Origin: Anaerolineae bacterium | GTDB lineage: Bacteria; Chloroflexota; Anaerolineae; CG2-30-64-16 | Direction: 5' to 3' | DNA: 7,154 bases | NCBI GenBank assembly: GCA_025454565.1 | Contig: JALOOE010000111.1 | Location: 1-7,154 of the forward strand | Translations under genes and position numbers: made by a program | In this document: in pieces, positions 1-7,154 of the stretch | Numbering within the stretch: the stretch's first letter is position 1 | Layout of the letters: each line of letters starts with the position of its first letter | Notes under the pieces: generated by a model | What the model saw: only the letters and a program-made list of their open reading frames with translations | Databases searched by the model: none | Told to the model about the DNA's origin: nothing

Positions 1-516
1 GTAGCAGACGATTTCCAGGAACAGCGCGACATCGACCGCCACGCACTCATCACCGACCCGCTCGATGAATGCCTGCTTGACGGTGTTGATGCCCGGCGCG
101 TCATCGGGGTTGTAGTGAACGAGCAGCTTGATGGCGTCGGCGCCGGCCTCGGACAAGCGCCGCACACTCCACTCCGGGAGCAGATCGGGCAGCCGGCCAC
201 TGGCGGTCGTGTCGTAGCCGCTCTTCTCGTAGGCCAGCAACAGGCCGGTCTGCGCGGCCTTATCTTTCAACGCCGGCAGCCCGTACTCGGGGTCGAGCAG
301 GATCGCGCTGGCGTGTGGGCTGAGCACATGCGTCACGGCGGTCTTGAAACGCGTCAAGTCATCGGCATGCGGTGCGACGCCGGCCGCACTCGCCTTGGCG
401 ATCATTTTCTGCAGCGAGCCGCGCTGATCCATCGCGAGCGCCGCGATGACGCCCCGATCGTCGGCGCAGGCATTGATGCCAGCGAACTTGCCCCGGGTGA
501 TACGAACTTTTGCCAT
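1..516 (-). CDS. lacD: Tagatose-1,6-bisphosphate aldolase-like protein (LacD family), partial, C-terminus beyond left edge
   Basis: Only the first 172 residues are present; the family is usually about 325 residues long, so roughly the C-terminal half is missing. LacD is a cytoplasmic class I (Schiff-base) aldolase that splits tagatose 1,6-bisphosphate into dihydroxyacetone phosphate and glyceraldehyde 3-phosphate; relatives act on other ketose phosphates. Seen in the translation: ALAMDQRGSL (residues 27-34 region), SAILLDPEYGLPA, LLLAYEKSGYD, GRLPDLLPEWS, DAIKLLVHYNPDD (Lys130) and LFLEIVCY (Glu168), all close to my memory of staphylococcal LacD. Asp30, Gln31, Lys130 and Glu168 fit known active-site positions; the Schiff-base lysine should lie in the missing part. 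The ATG at 516 sits 3 bp after the stop of the RDD gene, with a GAAAGG-like ribosome site inside that gene's end. No lacA, lacB or lacC is visible, so the true substrate is uncertain. Confidence 0.88.
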   Translation of the reverse strand, partial: MAKVRITRGKFAGINACADDRGVIAALAMDQRGSLQKMIAKASAAGVAPHADDLTRFKTAVTHVLSPHASAILLDPEYGLPALKDKAAQTGLLLAYEKSGYDTTASGRLPDLLPEWSVRRLSEAGADAIKLLVHYNPDDAPGINTVKQAFIERVGDECVAVDVALFLEIVCY

Positions 517-519
517 GAG

Positions 520-1071
520 CTAACCTTTCTTGGCCGGTTGCGAGCGGCGCATCCTGGACATCACAGGGAGCAGATCAGGCATCTCATCCACGGCGGGCGC
601 GTCGAAGGTGTAGACCACCTTGGTCCTCGCCAGTTTGTCATGCCAACCACGGCGGCCGGAATCGATCAAGATCCACAAGAAGCCCAGAAAAAACACTGCC
701 ATCGAGAGATAGAAACCCAACACACGCACCACCACCTGCGGGAGGGAGAGGAATCGCGAGCCATCCGATCTCACAACTCTTAACCCGAAGAGAAGCTGGC
801 CCAAGGTGCTGCCGAACAGATACCAAAAGAGGGCCATGTAGATCGCGCTCGCCATGAAGGCGAACGAGGCTGTACCAAACAGGGCCGCGAGCTTGTCGCT
901 GCTCAGTGCGGGGATGTTCCGACCGGAAAAGGTGACGACTAGCTGGACGAACATGCCCAGCACGGCAAATGCCACGACGAGGACCAACTGATCGACGAGC
1001 CACGCAGCGAAACGGCTGATGAAGCCGGCCGGACGCGGCTCCGCTGGCTGGACTTTCGGCTTGGGCGGCAT
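520..1071 (-). CDS. RDD family membrane protein
   Basis: A 183-residue protein with a short Pro/Lys-rich N-terminus and about three hydrophobic segments (roughly residues 22-49, 63-86 and 115-137). Family hallmarks are visible: RFAAWLVDQLV at 20-30 gives the Arg and first Asp of the RDD motif, STLGQLLFGLRVV at 88-100 matches the conserved Gly-rich loop, and WILIDSGRRGWHDKLART at 133-150 holds the second Asp and the His-Asp-Lys signature. The C-terminal 30 residues are a charged cytoplasmic-type tail ending in Lys/Arg. RDD proteins lie in the cytoplasmic membrane; a few have been linked to ion or Na+/H+ exchange, but most have no known role. I chose the ATG at 1071: an AGGGGGG ribosome site lies upstream, and it starts 4 bp after the previous gene's stop. 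The longer frame reaching 1224 would overlap that gene by about 150 bp and encodes no family sequence. Confidence 0.88.
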   Translation of the reverse strand: MPPKPKVQPAEPRPAGFISRFAAWLVDQLVLVVAFAVLGMFVQLVVTFSGRNIPALSSDKLAALFGTASFAFMASAIYMALFWYLFGSTLGQLLFGLRVVRSDGSRFLSLPQVVVRVLGFYLSMAVFFLGFLWILIDSGRRGWHDKLARTKVVYTFDAPAVDEMPDLLPVMSRMRRSQPAKKG

Positions 1072-1075
1072 CTGG

Positions 1076-1848
1076 TCATTCCCCCCTGGTCTTGTCCTCG
1101 GCCACGACGGCTTGAGGCGCGGCACTCGGTACGCCGGAAGACGGTGGAGGCCGCCGCAAGAGGCGGTGGCTGATTCGCTCGATGAGGTTATCCGCGGTGG
1201 CTGTGCGTTCGCGCGCCTCGTCAACCATCATCGTCGCCATACCCACGCTCTGTTGCTGCACGATCTGCTGTACACCTTCCAACTCGGCCAGCTCATCGAT
1301 GGTGTCGTCAATCGCCTGTCCGGCGACGCCGAGCATCATCGCGCGGCTGCGCGGCTCTTCGATACGACCCGTCTGGATCCAGCGGTCGACGATGCTGGCG
1401 CCGCGATCCGCCAACTGGTCGTAGCGCTGCTGCCAGGGCCGTGCCAGCCGGCTGCTCGTCACCGGTTTAGCCGCCCGGGCCGCCGCGTTGACGGCCAAGG
1501 CAGCCGAGCGCTCCCAGACCCCCAAACCGGCACGTAATGCCCGCTCACCCTCAAACAGGAGGCCGATGGCCGCGTAGCGCGCTCGGTCGGCGTCCGTCTC
1601 ATCGCGCTCCACCGTCGGCGCAGATGCGCCAGAGGCGCGCATGCGCGCTTCCTGCGCCTTAAGCCGGCGCACAGCCTCGTCGGAGCCTTCGAGGGCGCCG
1701 CCCACCGCCAGACGCAAAATCGCTTGCAGCGCGTCGAAGCCGGCCTCTTCCGATGTTTGCGCCTCGCTTGGGGATGATCCTGCGACAACCCCGTCTGGCG
1801 ACACAGCGCCGCTCGGCTGGTCTGCCGGGGAAGTGCTGCGTGCTGCCA

Positions 1849-1849
<1 letters not shown>
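1076..1849 (-). CDS. Hypothetical soluble protein encoded between the GH63 enzyme and RDD genes
   Basis: I do not recognise this 257-residue protein. It has no signal peptide and no clear membrane segment. The first 35 residues are Ser/Pro/Ala-rich and probably disordered. Residues about 38-130 are Ala/Leu/Arg-rich and likely helical (DALQAILRLAVGGAL, then GLLFEGERALRAGLGVWERSA). Residues about 137-233 form a second helical stretch: WQQRYDQLADRGASIVDRWIQTG, then LEGVQQIVQQQSVGMA, then a basic end at LLRRPPP, followed by a disordered tail. From memory, and weakly, the C-terminal pattern (QQQS, then a charged helix, then RRPP) resembles uncharacterised proteins encoded beside RDD genes in Chloroflexota and Actinobacteria. 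Two ATGs are adjacent; GGAGGA lies only 2 nt before the first (1852) and 5 nt before the second (1849), so the second is preferred. That start shares a base with the upstream TGA (TGATG), indicating translational coupling. A membrane-associated partner of the RDD protein is a guess. Confidence 0.8.
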
Positions 1850-4584
<2,735 letters not shown>

Positions 4585-4632
4585 TTCCTCAACACCACTT
4601 CCTATTCGAACCATCATACATCACACAATCGA

Positions 4633-4646
4633 CGGCATCGATGCCG
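4633..4646. promoter_or_regulatory. Perfect 14-bp palindrome, possible operator in the glucosidase leader
   Basis: CGGCATCGATGCCG reads identically on both strands. It lies 49 bp upstream of the hydrolase start and downstream of the predicted start of transcription. A perfect GC-rich palindrome with a central CG step is the form of site bound by dimeric repressors such as the LacI family, which often control sugar operons. No regulator gene is in the window, so the binding protein is unknown. As RNA it has no loop, so a hairpin would be weaker than its 14 bp suggests. Confidence 0.35.
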
Positions 4647-4878
4647 CTTGCAGAGGGAACACACAGCGGGGAATGGGAACTTTTCGGCTCTCGACATCGT
4701 TTGAAGCCGGAGGACGCTCGGCGCAGACTACGGATCTCATCTGGCTACCGAGCGACTTCAGTGAAGCATGGCAGAGGCCGGAGTCCGTGCGGCTCATCCC
4801 CGACCAGCACCCAAATATCGGACAAGCATTGGCGAGCGTCCGTGCAAACACCGGTAACAAAGAAACCAGTGGCATAAA

Positions 4879-4907
4879 TTGGACGCACGGATAAAGCAAA
4901 GTATAAT
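4879..4907 (+). promoter_or_regulatory. Predicted sigma70-type promoter for the META lipoprotein gene
   Basis: A perfect -10 element TATAAT (4902-4907) lies 17 bp downstream of TTGGAC (4879-4884), which shares its TTG start with the -35 consensus. Transcription should begin near 4914, giving a leader of about 120 nt before ATG 5033. The optimal spacing and perfect -10 make this the strongest promoter candidate in the window. It overlaps the predicted promoter on the other strand. Confidence 0.62.
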
Positions 4908-4933
4908 GTACTCTAAGCGGTGTACCCTGTCAA
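4905..4933 (-). promoter_or_regulatory. Predicted sigma70-type promoter for the glucosidase operon
   Basis: On the minus strand a perfect -35 TTGACA (4933-4928) is followed after exactly 17 bp by TACATT (4910-4905), four of six matches to the -10 consensus. Transcription would start near 4898, giving a leader of about 310 nt before ATG 4584. Its -10 overlaps the plus-strand -10 by three bases, so RNA polymerase could not occupy both at once. A second promoter closer to the gene cannot be excluded. Confidence 0.5.
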
Positions 4934-5032
4934 ATCATTGCGGCAGCGGCGGCCGTTTCTGATATCGGACGCCCGTGCCCTGGGGCGGCATCGCTCGCAT
5001 CGTGCTTGTGCGAAACCTTTGCGGAGGACTTC

Positions 5033-6529
5033 ATGAATCGACGCTTTGGCCCGTTGTTTGTGTTCACATTGCTCGTCTTGTCGGTGACACTCACCGCTTG
5101 TCTCGGCGGGCTGCCGCAGCCGCCCGCCCCCACGCCGGAGAAGGCAGCGGTCGCCGTGGCGACCGCACCGGTCATTACGCCAACCCTGGCGGTGACATCA
5201 ACCAGGCCGCTCACGCCGACGATCGCCGCCGGCAAAGCGACAACCGTGACGGCGCCAGCGGTCGTGTCGGCGACGGTCGGCGTGACCACCACGGTCGGCG
5301 TGACCACCACGGCCCGCGTGACTGCCACGACCAACATGACGGCCACACCGATCAGCCCTGCGAAGCCCTCGACGCCTGTCACCGGGACCATAACACCCAA
5401 GCTGCAAGAGGTGACCTGGACGCTGGAGTCATATGGCAAGCCCGATAAGCAGGTGAAGGCGCTGGATCAGGCCCCGATCACGGCGCTGTTCAGCACCGAC
5501 GATAAGGTCTCAGGCTCGGCCGGCTGCAACAACTACAACGGAACGTATGTCGTGAGCGGCAGTGAACTCTCGGTTGGCCCGCTGGCCACCACCCGCAAAA
5601 TGTGTGCGCAGCCGATCATGCAGCAAGAGCAGGCCTACCTGGATGCGCTGCAAGCAGCGCGCACCTACCAGGTTGCGCCCGACGGCAAGCTGAAGATAAC
5701 CTATGGCGAGGGCAGCGTGCTGACCTACGGAGCGCAGGCCGCAACAGCCACTCAGCCGGCCGGCACAGCGCCGATCACGCCTACCATCAGTGTGACGACG
5801 ACGCAGCCAGTCACGGCCACGGGAGCCATCACCCCCTCAGTCGCCATCAGCATGACGCCGCAGATGACACCGCGCGCGCCCCAGCAGCCGATTCGCATCC
5901 AATTCCCACAAGGCGCCGCATCGGACAAAATCGAAGGCCATGTCGAAGCCGGCACGCCCATCCTTTACGTGCTACGTGCTGCGGCGGGCCAGACGATGAC
6001 GGTGCAGCCGACCGCGACCAAGGGCTCAGTCCAGGTCACTATCGTTGGCGCTGACCGTAAACCGCTGGGCGCCGTGACCTCGCCGCAGAAATGGAGCAGC
6101 GTCCTGCCGGCGAGCCAGGACTATTACCTTACGGTCTCCGTGCCGAAGGGCGGTGCGGCGACGAACTACACGCTGGCAATCGCCATCGTCGGCAAGCCCG
6201 GCACGCCGACCACTCCGGAGGACACACCGACGGTCATCCGCTTCGATCCAGGCGCCACCACCACCCAAATCAGTGGCCAGGTCAAGCCCGGCGGGTCTGT
6301 GAACTATGCGCTTGATGCGAAGGCAGGCCAGAGGCTGACCGTCAGCGTCAGCGCGAATGGGCCGATGCGGGTCGCCATCAGCGATCCACAGGGTCAGCTT
6401 GTCGGCGTCGCCGACGCCAGGGAGCCCTGGGCTGGGGCCTTGCCGGTCACCGGCGAATACCGGCTCACGGTGCAGGCGCCCGTTGATATCGCGATGGTAA
6501 GCTATACGCTGGCAATCACGCTCAAGTAA
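5033..6529 (+). CDS. Lipoprotein with META (HslJ-like) domain and two PPC-like domains
   Basis: A 498-residue predicted lipoprotein. Residues 1-22 form a lipoprotein signal peptide (MNRR start, hydrophobic core, lipobox LTAC) with Cys23 as the lipid-anchored first residue. A Thr/Val/Pro-rich linker spans about 27-120. Residues about 123-235 are a META domain: EVTWTLESYG, KVSGSAGCNNYNGTY, LATTRKMC, MQQEQAYLDAL; Cys165 and Cys191 are the only cysteines in it and could pair. A second Thr/Pro linker covers about 237-285. Two related beta domains follow (about 286-387 and 400-498), each with an 'IxF.pGa' opening, 'AxAGQxxTV' core, 'LPxxxxYxLTV' and a 'YTLAI' end, as in bacterial pre-peptidase C-terminal (PPC)-like domains. 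META proteins have been tied to stress or antibiotic resistance; PPC domains are usually non-catalytic. No enzyme domain is present, so a binding or structural role outside the membrane is likely. The ATG at 5033 has GGAGG 5 nt upstream and begins a clean signal peptide. Confidence 0.85.
   Translation: MNRRFGPLFVFTLLVLSVTLTACLGGLPQPPAPTPEKAAVAVATAPVITPTLAVTSTRPLTPTIAAGKATTVTAPAVVSATVGVTTTVGVTTTARVTATTNMTATPISPAKPSTPVTGTITPKLQEVTWTLESYGKPDKQVKALDQAPITALFSTDDKVSGSAGCNNYNGTYVVSGSELSVGPLATTRKMCAQPIMQQEQAYLDALQAARTYQVAPDGKLKITYGEGSVLTYGAQAATATQPAGTAPITPTISVTTTQPVTATGAITPSVAISMTPQMTPRAPQQPIRIQFPQGAASDKIEGHVEAGTPILYVLRAAAGQTMTVQPTATKGSVQVTIVGADRKPLGAVTSPQKWSSVLPASQDYYLTVSVPKGGAATNYTLAIAIVGKPGTPTTPEDTPTVIRFDPGATTTQISGQVKPGGSVNYALDAKAGQRLTVSVSANGPMRVAISDPQGQLVGVADAREPWAGALPVTGEYRLTVQAPVDIAMVSYTLAITLK
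5273..5326 (+). repeat. 18-bp tandem repeat within the lipoprotein linker
   Basis: Two perfect 18-bp copies of ACGGTCGGCGTGACCACC (5273-5290 and 5291-5308) are followed by a third degenerate copy to 5326. The unit keeps frame and encodes a six-residue Thr/Val/Gly repeat (TVGVTT-like) in the first linker. It probably arose by slippage and may vary in copy number between strains without breaking the gene. Confidence 0.85.
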
Positions 6530-6545
6530 ACTGAAACGACCGGCG

Positions 6546-6583
6546 CGGCTGCGCACGTCGCTCAAGCGGCGACGCCGCAGCCG
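6546..6583 (+). terminator. Strong stem-loop between the two lipoprotein genes
   Basis: An 8-bp outer stem (CGGCTGCG 6546-6553 with CGCAGCCG 6576-6583) encloses a small 2/1-nt internal bulge, a 6-bp inner stem (CGTCGC 6556-6561 with GCGACG 6569-6574) and a 7-nt loop. It begins 17 bp after the META lipoprotein stop and ends 28 bp before the next start. There is no U-run after it, so it is not a classical intrinsic terminator; it could be a partial terminator, an mRNA 3'-end stabiliser or a processing site that sets different levels for the two genes. Confidence 0.5.
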
Positions 6584-6611
6584 ACGCACCATGCGCCCTG
6601 AGAGGAGAGAT

Positions 6612-7154
6612 ATGAACAGGGGTAAACCGGTTCCCGCAGTGCTTCTGATGGTCGTCTTGATGGCGATCCTATTGGCTGGGTGCGCCCAATCCGCCCCCAC
6701 GCCAACCCCCACCGTCCCGCCGCCGGCCGCGACGGCAACCCTGGCGCCCGCGCCAACCCAAGCGAAGCCGGCGCTCACTGCGACGGTCACCGGTACGGTC
6801 CCTGCGGCGGGCGATAGCGTTTGGGAGCGCATCCAGAAGAGCGGTGTGATGGTCGTCGGCACTTCCGCCGACTACCCGCCTTTCGAATACTTGAATACCA
6901 GCTTTCAAATCGACGGCTTCGACCCCGCCCTGATCCGCGAAATCGGCAAGCAACTCGGCGTGCAAGTGGAGATCAAGAACTTCGCGTTCGATGGTCTCTA
7001 CAATGCTCTGCAGCTCGGCCAGGTCGATGCGGTGATCGCGGCCGTTTCGATCACCCCAGAGCGTGAGAAGGTTGTCGATCTTTCCAACCCGTACTATGTC
7101 GGCGAAGATGCGCTGCTCGCCACCGACAAATCGCAGCTCTCGATCAAGACCGTC
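6612..7154 (+). CDS. Family 3 ABC transporter solute-binding lipoprotein, partial, C-terminus beyond right edge
   Basis: The first 181 residues are present; full proteins of this type are about 280-330 residues long. Residues 1-23 form a signal peptide ending in lipobox LAGC, with Cys24 as the lipid anchor. Residues 27-67 are a Pro/Thr/Ala-rich linker. The binding domain starts near 69: WERIQKSGVMVVGTSADYPPFEY (71-93), the signature GFDPALIREIGKQLG (102-116), FDGLYNALQLGQVDAVIAAVSITPEREKVVDLSNPYY (126-162). Arg151 in the TPER motif is the residue that in this family usually grips the ligand's alpha-carboxylate. This suggests uptake of amino acids or similar small polar molecules with a permease and ATPase expected downstream. 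The ATG at 6612 has AGGAG 4 nt upstream. It lies 82 bp after the META lipoprotein in the same direction, so co-transcription is possible but interrupted by a stem-loop. Confidence 0.9.
   Translation, partial: MNRGKPVPAVLLMVVLMAILLAGCAQSAPTPTPTVPPPAATATLAPAPTQAKPALTATVTGTVPAAGDSVWERIQKSGVMVVGTSADYPPFEYLNTSFQIDGFDPALIREIGKQLGVQVEIKNFAFDGLYNALQLGQVDAVIAAVSITPEREKVVDLSNPYYVGEDALLATDKSQLSIKTV

Larger units (their letters stand above)
4585..5032. other. Divergent intergenic regulatory region without a convincing gene
   Basis: This 448-bp stretch separates the hydrolase operon (minus) from the META lipoprotein gene (plus). Open frames here are short, lack ribosome sites and show no family features. 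It is less GC-rich than its surroundings around 4850-4940, where the two promoters lie. The minus-side leader (about 4898 to 4585, near 310 nt) carries a 14-bp perfect palindrome at 4633-4646 and a shorter inverted repeat CTTCA-G-TGAAG at 4756-4766. The 7-mer TCCGTGC occurs at 4784-4790 and 4839-4845 and inverted at 4885-4891. The plus-side leader is about 120 nt and ends in a good ribosome site, GGAGG at 5023-5027. I see no riboswitch class that I recognise. Confidence 0.75.

Noticed and set aside
115..783. A 222-codon plus-strand frame at the left edge
   Set aside because: It is antisense to the LacD-type aldolase and RDD genes, both well supported; its protein shows no family features.
1072..1224. 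Extended N-terminus for the RDD protein
   Set aside because: The extra 51 residues lie in the overlapping frame of the preceding gene and contain no RDD-family sequence; the ATG at 1071 has a ribosome site.
4621..4899. A possible 92-residue leader protein on the minus strand before the glucosidase
   Set aside because: It begins with TTG at the predicted start of transcription, leaving no room for a ribosome site, and its sequence shows no recognisable features.
4970..4986. Possible hairpin CGCCC-loop-GGGCG in the plus-side leader
   Set aside because: The stem is only about 5 bp in GC-rich DNA and has no supporting context.
5006..5032. An earlier in-frame start for the META lipoprotein
   Set aside because: It would put nine residues, including acidic ones, ahead of a normal signal peptide, and the GGAGG site at 5023-5027 clearly serves ATG 5033.
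6026..6862. A 278-codon minus-strand frame across the two lipoprotein genes
   Set aside because: It is antisense to the PPC-like domains and crosses the intergenic hairpin and the next gene's signal peptide; composition is that of a mirror frame.

Overview
The window holds six genes in two divergent blocks around one regulatory gap, and looks like ordinary chromosomal DNA of a GC-rich, free-living bacterium. A Chloroflexota member (Anaerolineae-like) is my best guess. It rests on two adjacent lipoproteins with long Pro/Thr/Ala linkers between the lipid-anchored Cys and the folded domain, a META plus PPC-like domain lipoprotein, and the pairing of a GH63-type glucosidase with an RDD membrane protein. 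This is inference; no rRNA or marker gene is present.

Minus strand, read right to left from 4584 to 1: a 911-aa GH63/MGH1-like glycoside hydrolase, an unrecognised 257-aa soluble protein, a 183-aa RDD-family membrane protein, and the N-terminal 172 residues of a LacD-type class I aldolase that runs off the left edge. Junctions are very tight (a TGATG overlap, then gaps of 4 and 3 bp), so these four genes are almost certainly one translationally coupled operon. The hydrolase and aldolase suggest sugar breakdown. The middle pair is probably envelope-related and its link to sugar use is unclear.

Gap 4585-5032: about 450 bp with no convincing gene. It contains two face-to-face sigma70-like promoters whose -10 elements overlap (plus: TTGGAC-17-TATAAT; minus: TTGACA-17-TACATT), a perfect 14-bp palindrome in the long leader of the hydrolase operon, and three copies of a 7-mer.

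Plus strand, 5033 to the right edge: a 498-aa lipoprotein made of a META (HslJ-like) domain and two PPC-like beta domains joined by Thr-rich linkers, then a strong stem-loop, then the first 181 residues of a family 3 solute-binding lipoprotein (amino-acid-type ABC transporter receptor) cut by the right edge. Both products should be lipid-anchored outside the cytoplasmic membrane.

I found no RNA gene, mobile element, CRISPR array or defence system, and no clear evidence of a new biological system. The points most worth a second look are the overlapping divergent promoters, the leader palindrome, the unrecognised protein paired with the RDD protein, and the META-PPC-PPC architecture.
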